Source: Eubacterium uniforme (GTDB lineage Bacteria; Bacillota; Clostridia; Lachnospirales; Lachnospiraceae). Taken from it: 64,000 bases of DNA. Positions 1 to 8,409 of the stretch are shown piece by piece. Numbering within the stretch: position 1 is the first letter of the stretch; each line of letters starts with the position of its first letter. Below the pieces are notes generated by a model. It had not been told where the DNA came from and did not search any database. It saw only the letters and a list, made by a program, of their open reading frames with translations. Location: the NCBI RefSeq assembly GCF_900167115.1, contig NZ_FUXZ01000016.1:1-64000 (forward strand), given 5' to 3'. A program made the position numbers and the translations under genes.

Positions 1-194
1 ATGGAGCTTTGCTTCGCATGAACAGAAGCATACAATCTGAGGGAACATTTGGTGTTATCAAGTGGGACAGATCTTATAAAAGGCTGTTCAGAAGAGGCTT
101 AGAAAACGTAAATTTAGAGTTAACCCTGATTGCTTGTGCTTTTAACCTTTATAAATATCACAATAAACGAAATAGATTGAAGATGATTGCATGA
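1..194 (+). mobile_element. DDE transposase, C-terminal end (partial)
   Basis: The frame is open from the window edge and ends at the TGA at 192-194, so only the last 60 or so residues of a transposase are visible. The segment SIQSEGTFGVIKWDRS, followed by an aromatic and basic stretch and a helix ending in YKYHNKR, resembles the C-terminus of IS1182-type (IS4-like) DDE transposases, where the Glu of the EGTFG segment is the third acidic catalytic residue. The rest of the gene lies outside the window, so intactness cannot be judged. The family assignment is from memory of the motif and is moderately secure. Confidence 0.7.
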
Positions 195-291
195 TATCAG
201 GTAACTGAATAGATTAAAAAAGCTCTTATTAACATAGGGCTTATTAAAGTGCCTCTAAAATCAACAATTATAATAATTATACATAGAGAAA

Positions 292-325
292 CAGAACTGC
301 ATTGGCCATTGCCAATGCAGTTCTG
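292..325. terminator. Perfect hairpin between transposase end and tRNA-Ser
   Basis: A 15-bp perfect inverted repeat (CAGAACTGCATTGGC at 292-306 and its complement at 311-325) encloses a four-base loop. On the minus strand it is followed by a short T-rich run and would end the tRNA-Ser transcript. On the plus strand the T7 run lies 13 bases further on. A bidirectional terminator is the simplest reading; part of an insertion-sequence end is the alternative. Confidence 0.55.
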
Positions 326-373
326 CTATTTAGAAACTTTTTTTACAGTCCCTTTTTGATGTTAAATAATAAG

Positions 374-457
374 CGGAGACGGTGGGATTCGAACCCACGT
401 GCCTGACGGCAACACGATTTCGAGTCGCGCTCGTTATGACCACTTCGATACATCTCC
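374..457 (-). tRNA. tRNA-Ser (anticodon CGA)
   Basis: Read on the minus strand, a full class II tRNA folds. The acceptor pairs GGAGAUG with CGUCUCC, a D stem UCG/CGA follows, the anticodon stem CGCGA/UCGUG closes the loop CUCGAAA (anticodon CGA, reading UCG), a long variable arm UGCC/GGCA is present, and the T arm is GUGGG-UUCGAAU-CCCAC. The discriminator is G, as expected for serine. CCA is not encoded. The long variable arm and the discriminator both support tRNA-Ser. Confidence 0.95.
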
Positions 458-508
458 GAATGAATGAAAAGGGGGCGATTACAAGGTTTTTGCCACCTTC
501 GAAAAACA

Positions 509-537
509 ATTATACCAAGTTTTCTTAAAACTGACAA
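509..537 (-). promoter_or_regulatory. Promoter of tRNA-Ser
   Basis: On the minus strand TTGTCA (532-537) and TATAAT (509-514) are separated by exactly 17 bp. The predicted start is about 45 bases before the mature tRNA 5' end at 457. Confidence 0.8.
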
Positions 538-733
538 CTACTATAATATTTTTATTTAATATGATATAATCTATTTGATTTGTTTTGTAACGAAAATAAA
601 GGTTAAGAGTTTATATAATATAAGACATGAAAAATAGTAAACGTAAAAAAATTATTTTTGTTGCAACAGTTTAACGAAAAAAACACACTTATATATAGAA
701 GGACATAAAAAGTTACGTAACAAGGAGTATATA

Positions 734-1252
734 ATGAAGTTTAGCGTAGATAATGTTATTTTAGCAAAGCAAGGGAATAAGGAAGCATTTGCTAATTTAT
801 ATGAGGAAGTTAATAAGGATTTATACAGAATAGCATGTTATACACTTGCTAATGTAGAAGATGCAAAGGATGCTGTTAGTGAAACAGCCATAGCTGCTTT
901 TCTTGGAATTAAAAGTCTAAGAGATCCAGAGAGATTTGGAACTTGGATTATGAAGATTCTTTCTAATAAGTGTAAATCGAAAATAAGAGAATATGCATAT
1001 AATAATACAGTTACTCTTGAAAACATTCCAGAGGTTGAAGCGATTTCTAGAGATTTAGAGTTAAGTGTTGACCTTTTGAGTGCATTAGCTACACTTGATT
1101 ACGAAACAAAGATGATAGTTCTTCTAACTGTTTTTTCTGGATATAAAAGTTCGGAAATTGGTCATATATTTGGACTTGGTGGTTCCACAGTAAGATCTAG
1201 ATATAGACGAGCAACTAAGAAACTTTCAAAAATACTTGAAGGCAATAGTTAA
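734..1252 (+). CDS. ECF-type RNA polymerase sigma factor
   Basis: This 172-residue protein has the two-domain layout of an extracytoplasmic-function sigma factor. Region 2 spans roughly residues 8-82, with the helix DLYRIACYTLANVEDAKDAV and a FGTWIMKI segment. Region 4 spans about 117-168, with a helix-turn-helix (KSSEIGHIFGLGGSTVRSR) before a basic C-terminus. The ATG at 734 follows AAGGAG by a normal distance. It lies just upstream of the beta-propeller membrane protein (stop 1252, next ATG 1271), so the two are almost certainly co-transcribed. By analogy with ECF/anti-sigma pairs the neighbour may hold it inactive at the membrane; that is inference. I could not identify its promoter motif with confidence. 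Confidence 0.9.
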   Translation: MKFSVDNVILAKQGNKEAFANLYEEVNKDLYRIACYTLANVEDAKDAVSETAIAAFLGIKSLRDPERFGTWIMKILSNKCKSKIREYAYNNTVTLENIPEVEAISRDLELSVDLLSALATLDYETKMIVLLTVFSGYKSSEIGHIFGLGGSTVRSRYRRATKKLSKILEGNS

Positions 1253-1270
1253 GCAGAAAGGGTGTTTAAA

Positions 1271-4000
1271 ATGAGTAAATCGAAATTTGAAAAAGATATA
1301 TTACAAGATAGTGAAAAAATACAAATACCTGAAGAATTAAATAAAGAAAATATGATGGCTAGAATTGAAAAAGCCAAGAAAACAGATGCTAGTATTGATG
1401 AAGGAGCCATCGCTGATAGATACATTGATATTGGAAAGAAGCAGATTAAGAGATTTCATAAGAATGTATTTAAGGCAGTTTCTTTGGCAGCCTGCTTTAT
1501 GTTCTGTGCGGTTGCAATTAATCAAAATCAGGTTAAACAGGTTTCAGAGCCGGTTGAAGGTGAAAGAGCGGATAATTATCGTCAAATTTATAATAAACTT
1601 TGTGATATCAAAGAGACATATTATGATAGAAACTATGTTGAAGGAGGATTTTGGTCAGATTTCTTTAACATAGGTGGTTCTTATAAATATAGATCGGTTG
1701 CACAATCAAATAGTGCAAGTGCGGCTGCTAAATCTCCAACAGAGGGGGACTTAGATGTTGCTTATAGTGAGTCAGAGAATACTGGAGCAGCAGAAGATTA
1801 TTCTAAGACAAATGTTAGAACAGAAGATGTTGATGAAGGAGATTTGGTAAAAACTGACGGAAATTATATTTACTGTTTGGAAGTTAATCATGTTTTAAAA
1901 AATACTTCTAAATATAAATATAGAATGAATGGGGCTATTTCAGATGACTTAACGTCAAGACCTGAAGTTGAAGCTGAAGCTGAAGCAGAACTTAAGAAAG
2001 GAACTGTTAGACCAGTTACAGAAACGGAGAGTCAGACAGAAACAGAAAGTCAGACAGAAACAGAAAGTCAGACAGAAACAGAATCTCAGACAGAAACAGA
2101 ATCTCAGACAGAAACTGAGTCTCAGACTGAGACAGAAAGTCAGACTGAAACAGAAAGCCAGACTGAAACAGAAAGCCAGACAGAAACGGAATCTCAGACT
2201 GAAACTGAGTCAGAAACAGAGCCAGAAGAACCTAAGGAAAAAGAGGTTCATGATGATAGTGCAGATTATATAAAAATCATTAAAGCTGATGGTGAAAACA
2301 CAAAGGTTATTTCAGAAGTTAATGTTTCAAAGGTTGTACCAGATAAAGCTTATAATTATGTATTTAAAGAAATGTATGTTGATGATGATAAGTTATATTT
2401 AGTATGTGATGTTACTTTTGAAGATACTAAGGTTAGCTCAAATGATGAATTTTATGATTTCTTACATTTTTATAATAAAACATATATTTATACATTTGAT
2501 ATAAGTGATGTTGAAGATGTAGAACTTGATAGTGAAGTTAATCAGGAAGGTTCATACATGACTTCAAGATTAGTTGGTGGATATATTTATTCATTTACTT
2601 ATAAAACACTTTATGATTTCACAGAGGAAAGATGTGTTCCTAGAGTAAATGATAATTATGTTCAGCCACAGAATGTATACATTTCAGAATATGTTGATAG
2701 TACATCTTATGTTGTTGTATCATCTATTGATACAAATAAGCCTGAAAAGATTAAAAAATCAATTGCACTTTTAGCTGATTATGCAGACTTTTATGTAAGT
2801 AAAAATAATATTTATATTTTAGAAGATTCATATGAAGAAGATGATGCAGCTAATAAAACAGTTGGATTTAAGAATACACATATTACTAAAGTAAATTATA
2901 ACAAAGGTAAGATTAAAGTAGTTGCTGAAAAAGCATATAAGGGTAGCGTTAAAAATTCAGATAGTATTGATGAATATGATGGAAGTTTAAGAGTTGTTCT
3001 TTCATATGATGATATTATTAGTCATAAGAGAATTGGTAGCGATACATATAATTTTACTAAGCGTGAAAGAGATAATGTATTAATTATTCTTGATGAAAAA
3101 TTAAATCAGCTAGGAAAGTATGCAGGTATTGCACCAGATGAACAAGTTAAGTCAGTTAGATTTTTAGGTAAGATAGCTTATGTTGTAACATTTAGAAATA
3201 CTGATCCATTATTTGCTTTTGATTTATCAGATAAGAAACATCCTAAATTATTAGGAGCATTAGAAGTACCAGGTTACTCAGATTATTTATATTCCTGGGA
3301 TAAAAAACATCTTATTGGTATAGGTGTAGATATTGATGAGTTCGGTTACTCCAGAGGAAAAATCTCTATGTTTGATGTTTCAGATCCACTTCATATGGAA
3401 GAAGTGCATAAGTATGTTATTCCAAATTGTGATTGGTCACAATATAATACAGCTTATAAATCATTATTATTAGATAAAGAAAAGAACATTATTGGTGTTG
3501 CTTCAAGAAGACAAAATTATAATACTAGATATACTTATTCACATGTTTATAGTTTTTATAAATATGATGATGTAGATGGATTTACACTTTTAATGGATAA
3601 TGATTTTACATATGATCCTAATGTTGATAGAAGTTTAGAAACTAATAATTCGACTTATGAAACATATGTAGGTGATGTTATTGATAATGAGCGTATTAAT
3701 GATTTTAATAATGTTAGAGGAATGTATATAGGAAGTAATGCTTATGTTATTGTTCCAAATAGTAAGGTAGAGGTATATAGTTTAAATTCATTTGAAAAAC
3801 TAGCACAGATATCAACTGAGTATTTGACTGATGAAGAGTTAGAATCGATTAAGGAAGCTGAAACTGAAACAGAAACTGAGACAGAATCAGAGACTGAGAC
3901 AGAAACTAAAAAGAAGAAATCAAAGAGAAAAAGATCAAGACGTCAAAGTGAAACTTCATTAGAAGATTTAATAGGACCAACAGTGGAAATTAGTGAATAA
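1271..4000 (+). CDS. Membrane-anchored beta-propeller protein with TETESQ linker; possible anti-sigma
   Basis: About 909 residues. A charged cytoplasmic N-terminus (about 1-62) precedes one membrane helix (about 63-85, around AVSLAACFMFCAVAI), so most of the protein is outside the cell. The motif EDVDEGDLVKTDGNYIY near residue 180 is characteristic of the C-terminal beta-propeller family (PF09826/COG4880), and the remainder is rich in propeller-like beta strands. Two low-complexity stretches interrupt it: ten TETESQ units at 2018-2197, and a second T/E run near the C-terminus that turns abruptly into a K/R-rich tail. The ATG at 1271 is preferred over the upstream GTG at 1262 because AAAGG lies eight bases before it. 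Cytoplasmic head, single helix and co-transcription with an ECF sigma suggest a sensor/anti-sigma; no known anti-sigma domain is recognisable. Confidence 0.82.
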   Translation: MSKSKFEKDILQDSEKIQIPEELNKENMMARIEKAKKTDASIDEGAIADRYIDIGKKQIKRFHKNVFKAVSLAACFMFCAVAINQNQVKQVSEPVEGERADNYRQIYNKLCDIKETYYDRNYVEGGFWSDFFNIGGSYKYRSVAQSNSASAAAKSPTEGDLDVAYSESENTGAAEDYSKTNVRTEDVDEGDLVKTDGNYIYCLEVNHVLKNTSKYKYRMNGAISDDLTSRPEVEAEAEAELKKGTVRPVTETESQTETESQTETESQTETESQTETESQTETESQTETESQTETESQTETESQTETESQTETESETEPEEPKEKEVHDDSADYIKIIKADGENTKVISEVNVSKVVPDKAYNYVFKEMYVDDDKLYLVCDVTFEDTKVSSNDEFYDFLHFYNKTYIYTFDISDVEDVELDSEVNQEGSYMTSRLVGGYIYSFTYKTLYDFTEERCVPRVNDNYVQPQNVYISEYVDSTSYVVVSSIDTNKPEKIKKSIALLADYADFYVSKNNIYILEDSYEEDDAANKTVGFKNTHITKVNYNKGKIKVVAEKAYKGSVKNSDSIDEYDGSLRVVLSYDDIISHKRIGSDTYNFTKRERDNVLIILDEKLNQLGKYAGIAPDEQVKSVRFLGKIAYVVTFRNTDPLFAFDLSDKKHPKLLGALEVPGYSDYLYSWDKKHLIGIGVDIDEFGYSRGKISMFDVSDPLHMEEVHKYVIPNCDWSQYNTAYKSLLLDKEKNIIGVASRRQNYNTRYTYSHVYSFYKYDDVDGFTLLMDNDFTYDPNVDRSLETNNSTYETYVGDVIDNERINDFNNVRGMYIGSNAYVIVPNSKVEVYSLNSFEKLAQISTEYLTDEELESIKEAETETETETESETETETKKKKSKRKRSRRQSETSLEDLIGPTVEISE
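2018..2221 (+). repeat. In-frame 18-bp tandem repeat encoding TETESQ
   Basis: Ten consecutive 18-bp units, each encoding Thr-Glu-Thr-Glu-Ser-Gln, followed by a degenerate partial unit, lie inside the beta-propeller gene. Units differ in synonymous positions: serine is AGT or AGC in some and TCT in others. Confidence 0.95.
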
Positions 4001-4006
4001 TTATAA

Positions 4007-4041
4007 ACATCGACCCAAGTTTTTTGGGTCGGTGTTTTTTT
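4007..4041 (+). terminator. Rho-independent terminator of the ECF/beta-propeller operon
   Basis: A 12-bp stem (ACATCGACCCAA with TTGGGTCGGTGT, one G-T pair) is followed by T7. It starts 6 bases after the stop codon. Confidence 0.92.
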
Positions 4042-4164
4042 GATATAAATAGTATTTTTTTGTTAAATTTTAAACAAAAATTAATTTAATAAGGTTTATT
4101 GTAACAAAAGTGTCATAATTAAGTAATAATACAGTAAATACAGAAAAAATTAAATTGTTTTTTA

Positions 4165-4192
4165 TTGACTTTAAAAAAAGAATTGCTATAAT
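4165..4192 (+). promoter_or_regulatory. Promoter of the surface operon
   Basis: TTGACT (4165-4170) and TATAAT (4187-4192) are 16 bp apart, about 60 bases before the first gene. A small hairpin (GACTTT-tgg-AAAGTC) lies just after the predicted start, in the leader. Confidence 0.8.
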
Positions 4193-4254
4193 CAATATGG
4201 ACTTTTGGAAAGTCTTAGTTTATTGGAAAGATTGATATATGGAGGAATGGAGAC

Positions 4255-5322
4255 ATGAAAAAGTTTCTAAAGGTGACAGGAATAGTGGTCATTACAGCTT
4301 TAGGAGTAGTTGCTGTTGGAGCAGGCGTTTATGGTAACAAAAAAACAATTAAGTCATATGATAGAGTAAAAGCATTTGTTGCCAATGAAGAAGACAAAGC
4401 TCAAAAGGAATTAGAAAAAGAACAGGACTTTGAAAACGTTGAAGTGAATGATGCTTTAGTAATTGTTTCAACAAAGAATATTGTGGATGCATATAAATCT
4501 AATGATGATAAAGATTTAAAAGATGATGAAAAACAAATATTAGAAGAAGCTAAAAAGATTTATGATGCAATTATTAAATCGGATATGTCAGATTATGATA
4601 GAGAAAAAGCAATATATGATTGGATGTATGATAATACATTTAAGATTGATGGTAGTAATGTACCAGAAACAGAAGAAGATACGGATACTCTTCTAGGTGC
4701 ATTTAAGAGTAAAATTCTTAATGAAAAAAATTCTGCAATGATGTTTAGACTTTTAGCTAACATGGCAGATTTAGAGTGTATGGTTGCACATGATGATGAT
4801 AATACTTCAGTATGGAATATTTGTAAGTTGGATGATAAATGTTGGTATAGTGTTAACATCTTTTCAGATTTAGAATCTAGTAAATATTGGAATTTCAATA
4901 CTGGTAAGGAAGAGAATGATTATGGAATGATTGCAACTAAAGATTTTCCAGAAATAAACGGTTCAAAATATGTTTATTCAATCATTAATTCTATTAAAAT
5001 AGATAATCCGGATGATATGATCAAGAAATTAAAAGAATCAGTTGATTCAAAGAAAAATTTTGATTATACATTTGCTGTAAAAAGTGATAATCAAAAGAAT
5101 GTTGATCTAGCTAGATATATTAATGAAGGTGTATCTTATAGAATTACAAATGATAGCATGGATTTATATACACCAACAAAAGAGTTTTCTAAAGATGATT
5201 ATATATACTTTAGAATAGCATTTTATCAGAATCAAGAATTTGATGTTAGTAAGTTAAAGATTGATTTAGATAAGATTGATAAAGATCTAGATGATAGATT
5301 TGGTTTAAGTGAACAGTATTAG
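4255..5322 (+). CDS. Transglutaminase-fold surface protein lacking the catalytic triad
   Basis: This 355-residue protein has an N-terminal membrane anchor (about 5-27) and an extracytoplasmic domain that aligns along most of its length with the next gene product. The shared block FRLLANM, the ECxVxHD segment and the xNxxxMTD/GK region place it in the transglutaminase-like superfamily. Aligned without gaps, the catalytic Cys157 of the paralogue is Glu157 here, His185 is Ser185, and Asp200 is Asn201 (one-residue insertion). It therefore cannot work as a Cys-His-Asp enzyme and is best viewed as a pseudoenzyme, perhaps binding the substrate or the active partner. It is first in a five-gene operon. 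The ATG at 4255 follows GGAGGAATGGAG. Confidence 0.8.
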   Translation: MKKFLKVTGIVVITALGVVAVGAGVYGNKKTIKSYDRVKAFVANEEDKAQKELEKEQDFENVEVNDALVIVSTKNIVDAYKSNDDKDLKDDEKQILEEAKKIYDAIIKSDMSDYDREKAIYDWMYDNTFKIDGSNVPETEEDTDTLLGAFKSKILNEKNSAMMFRLLANMADLECMVAHDDDNTSVWNICKLDDKCWYSVNIFSDLESSKYWNFNTGKEENDYGMIATKDFPEINGSKYVYSIINSIKIDNPDDMIKKLKESVDSKKNFDYTFAVKSDNQKNVDLARYINEGVSYRITNDSMDLYTPTKEFSKDDYIYFRIAFYQNQEFDVSKLKIDLDKIDKDLDDRFGLSEQY

Positions 5323-5345
5323 GAATAATCATTAGGAGGAAAGGC

Positions 5346-6449
5346 ATGAATAAAATTTTGAAAATTGGTGCTGCAATATTTGCCATTGCTGTATGCGGCA
5401 TTATTATAGAAACAGGCATTGTTAATAGTAATTATGCAAAGAAGGTTACAGATAGTGTTGATAAATATGAAAAGAAGATTGCAGAAATAGAGAAGTCTCT
5501 AGAAAATGATAAGAAAAAAGATGACAATGAAGATCAAGAGAATGTACTAATTGCTAATGAGTATCAAATTAAGGATACTACAAAAATCTCAGATGCATAT
5601 AAAAATGGAAATGACGAAGGTTTAGATGATAATGAGAAAGAAACACTTAAATTAGCATCTGATATTTTAAAAGATATTATCAAGGATGATATGTCAGATT
5701 TTGATAAAGAAAAAGAAATTTATAAATGGATTATTAATAATGTTCCACATGGTTCAGGAACAGCAGAAGAAGTTGCGACACCACTTGGTGTAATGAAAGG
5801 GAAAAAAGCAGTTTGTGTAGGATATGCAACAACATTTAGATTACTAGCAAACATGGTTGGAATTGAATGTAAGGTTATGCATGATACAGGGCTTGGACAT
5901 TCTTGGGATTTGTGTAAATTAGAAGACGATTGGTATATTACAGATTGTTATATGGATGCAGAAGGTGCACCATATGCATCTTTTAATATGACAGATAGAC
6001 AGGCAAGAGAAGGACATGATTGGGATTCAAGATTATTTCCAAAAGCAGAGGGTACAAAGTATTCATATGCTATTATGAATGCGAAAAATGTAGATGATGC
6101 GTTAAAGATATCAAAAAAAATAGCTAAGGAAAACAATAAAGAGGATAATATTTTTTATCTCTCTTATGTAGTAAAGCAGAACGATAAAAAAAATACATAT
6201 AAAACAAATTATATATTAACAGGTATTCAAAGTCGTATGGGATATGAAAGTGCAGAAATATCATCATTTAAATTTGGAGATAGTACTTATTTTATTTTCG
6301 CAAAGAAAAAGCCATATGATGAAGGAATGGATGGAAATCAAACGGATACTACTTTTGATGCAGAAAAATATGATAAAATCTTAGATAAGAATTTTGGTAA
6401 GGTAGAGTCTTACGATGATACAGATTCTTATGATGGAGCAGTTGGTTGA
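5346..6449 (+). CDS. Transglutaminase-like protein, catalytic triad intact
   Basis: This 367-residue protein starts with an uncleaved-type membrane helix (about 5-25), then a coiled, charged segment (35-60) and a transglutaminase-like domain. The triad is visible: Cys157 in KKAVCVGYATTFRLL, His185 in GLGHSWDLC and Asp200 in WYITDCYMD. The architecture suits an extracytoplasmic thiol protease or transamidase acting on cell-surface polymers; the substrate is not deducible. It starts 23 bases after the stop of its inactive paralogue, with AGGAGG in front. The two genes clearly arose by tandem duplication, and only this copy has kept the active-site residues. Confidence 0.87.
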   Translation: MNKILKIGAAIFAIAVCGIIIETGIVNSNYAKKVTDSVDKYEKKIAEIEKSLENDKKKDDNEDQENVLIANEYQIKDTTKISDAYKNGNDEGLDDNEKETLKLASDILKDIIKDDMSDFDKEKEIYKWIINNVPHGSGTAEEVATPLGVMKGKKAVCVGYATTFRLLANMVGIECKVMHDTGLGHSWDLCKLEDDWYITDCYMDAEGAPYASFNMTDRQAREGHDWDSRLFPKAEGTKYSYAIMNAKNVDDALKISKKIAKENNKEDNIFYLSYVVKQNDKKNTYKTNYILTGIQSRMGYESAEISSFKFGDSTYFIFAKKKPYDEGMDGNQTDTTFDAEKYDKILDKNFGKVESYDDTDSYDGAVG

Positions 6450-6473
6450 TTTTGATTGTTGAAAGGAAAGATA

Positions 6474-6998
6474 ATGAAAAAGAGTATTGTAAAAAAAGGT
6501 TTAGTTATAGCATTAGCATTAACTACTGTTTTGTCAGTATGTTCATGTGGTAAGAAAAAAGAAGAAGTGTCAGAAGATAAGGGTAAGTATACTTCTACTG
6601 AGGTTTTAGAACAGGTTCTTGGTGGAATTGCGGATTTACCAGAAATGGTAACTATTAAATCAGGTGATACTAATGCTGAAAACAAGTTTGAACAGATTTG
6701 CGATTTAGAATTAGATAAGGTTGAAGACTTTGCATTTACTAATGCAAAAGAAAATACTAAAATTGCGGATGAAATATGTATCTTAAGAATGAAATCTAAA
6801 AGTGATATGGCTATAGCTAAGAAGTCATTAGAAGATAGAATTGATCAGAGAAAGGGTGTGTTTAACACTTATGATCCAGAACAGGTTCCAAAGTTAGATA
6901 AGGCTGTTATTGATGTGAAAGGAAATTACATTATGTTAATAGTTAGCGACCAGGCTTCAAATGGCAAATACGAATTTAATAAATTCTTAGGTGAATAA
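6474..6998 (+). CDS. DUF4358 lipoprotein
   Basis: About 174 residues. A type II signal peptide ends in LSVCSC, making Cys25 the probable lipidated residue. The mature part contains the EVLEQVL, LPEM, EICILRMKS and DKAVIDVKGNYIMLIVSD segments typical of DUF4358 proteins. These are often found next to MBOAT/DHHW acylation genes in Lachnospiraceae, as here. Biochemical function is unknown; a periplasmic-face accessory to polymer acylation is a reasonable guess from position. I use the ATG at 6474, which follows GGAAAG, rather than the TTG at 6456. The gap to the next gene is 14 bases. Confidence 0.82.
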   Translation: MKKSIVKKGLVIALALTTVLSVCSCGKKKEEVSEDKGKYTSTEVLEQVLGGIADLPEMVTIKSGDTNAENKFEQICDLELDKVEDFAFTNAKENTKIADEICILRMKSKSDMAIAKKSLEDRIDQRKGVFNTYDPEQVPKLDKAVIDVKGNYIMLIVSDQASNGKYEFNKFLGE

Positions 6999-7012
6999 TA
7001 AAGGAGTTAATA

Positions 7013-8398
7013 ATGGTATTCAGTAGTATTCCGTTTTTATTTTATTTTTTACCATTATTCCTTATGATATATTTCATAGTTCCTAAAAAATGTAAGAATG
7101 CGGTTCTTCTCATCTTTAGTTTGATATTCTATGGATGGGGAGAACCTGTTTATATATCATTATTAATCATATCATCAGTCATTGACTTTATTAATGGCTT
7201 GATGATTGAGAAGTTTAAGGGAAAAAGAAGTAAACAGAGGATATTTTTGGTTGTGTCAGTAGTGATGAATGTATCGCTACTAGCAATATTTAAATATGCA
7301 GATTTATTTATTGGAACATTTAATAATATAACAGGAAGTGAAGTTGCATTAACTAATTTAGCACTTCCAATTGGAATTAGTTTCTTTACATTCCAAACTA
7401 TGAGTTATAGTATTGATGTTTATCTTGGAAATATTAATACAGAACATAATTTCTTAAATTACATGACTTATGTATCTATGTTTCCACAACTTATAGCAGG
7501 TCCAATAGTTAGATATGCACAGGTTTCAATTGAATTAAAGAGTAGAAAGGTTACAAGAGATAAATTCGTTTCAGGTTTTATCAGATTTGGAATGGGGTTG
7601 TTTAAAAAAGTATTAATAGCAAATCAAATTGGTATGCTTTGGGATGATAGTCTTGCAAGAGTATCAGATTTAAGTATGCTTGGTGCATGGCTTGGTATTG
7701 TAGCATTTGCTCTTCAGATTTATTTTGATTTTTCAGGATATAGTGATATGGCAATTGGTATGGGACTTATGATTGGATTTAAGTATCCAGAAAACTTTAA
7801 TTATCCATACATTGCATCTTCAATTACGGATTTCTGGAGAAGATGGCACATGACTTTATCAGAGTGGTTTAAGCTTTATGTTTACATCCCACTCGGTGGT
7901 AATAGATGCGGCAAGGCAAGAGCCATATTTAACCTTATGGTTGTATGGACACTAACTGGATTTTGGCATGGTGCATCTTGGAACTTTATGCTTTGGGGAT
8001 TCTATTTTGCGGTGCTTCTTGTTTTAGAAAAGTATGTATTAGCAAATGTTATCAAAAAGATTCCAAAGATATTTATGCACTTTATTACAATAATCTTAAT
8101 TTTAATCTCATGGGTATTATTTGCTGTAGAAGATTTTGATAAGATGATTACATACTTTAAGCATATGTTTAATCCGGCATATGGATTAACAGATAATTTC
8201 TTTAAATATAACATAAGAAATTATATGACAGTAATTATAATTGGAATGATTTTATCAACACCAATGTACAGATTATTTAGAGATAAAGTTAAAGGACTTA
8301 GAATTGTAAAAGGATTAGTTTTTATAACATTATTCATCGTAACAATAAGTTTTATGGTAAGAAATACATATAATCCATTTTTATATTTTAGATTTTAA
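7013..8398 (+). CDS. MBOAT family O-acyltransferase (AlgI/DltB-like)
   Basis: This 461-residue polytopic membrane protein moves acyl groups across the membrane for O-acylation of an exported polymer. Hallmarks are the N-terminal VFSSIPFLFYFLPL, the YSIDVYLG segment, FWRRWHMTLSEWFKLYVYIP and the catalytic His319 in LTGFWHGASW. Length and order match AlgI-type proteins. AAGGAG precedes the ATG at 7013. It sits between the DUF4358 lipoprotein and a DHHW protein, the usual partner arrangement in which MBOAT supplies acyl groups and DHHW transfers them. The polymer is unknown; no teichoic acid or alginate genes are in the window, so the names algI or dltB are not applied. Confidence 0.92.
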   Translation: MVFSSIPFLFYFLPLFLMIYFIVPKKCKNAVLLIFSLIFYGWGEPVYISLLIISSVIDFINGLMIEKFKGKRSKQRIFLVVSVVMNVSLLAIFKYADLFIGTFNNITGSEVALTNLALPIGISFFTFQTMSYSIDVYLGNINTEHNFLNYMTYVSMFPQLIAGPIVRYAQVSIELKSRKVTRDKFVSGFIRFGMGLFKKVLIANQIGMLWDDSLARVSDLSMLGAWLGIVAFALQIYFDFSGYSDMAIGMGLMIGFKYPENFNYPYIASSITDFWRRWHMTLSEWFKLYVYIPLGGNRCGKARAIFNLMVVWTLTGFWHGASWNFMLWGFYFAVLLVLEKYVLANVIKKIPKIFMHFITIILILISWVLFAVEDFDKMITYFKHMFNPAYGLTDNFFKYNIRNYMTVIIIGMILSTPMYRLFRDKVKGLRIVKGLVFITLFIVTISFMVRNTYNPFLYFRF

Positions 8399-8409
8399 AG
8401 AGGTTAAAG

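Noticed and set aside
343-537. 64-residue minus-strand frame over tRNA-Ser
   Set aside because: It runs through the tRNA gene and its promoter and has no motif.
1968-2273. 101-residue Lys/Gln/Arg-rich frame in the beta-propeller gene
   Set aside because: It is the +1 reading of the TETESQ repeat and has no independent support.
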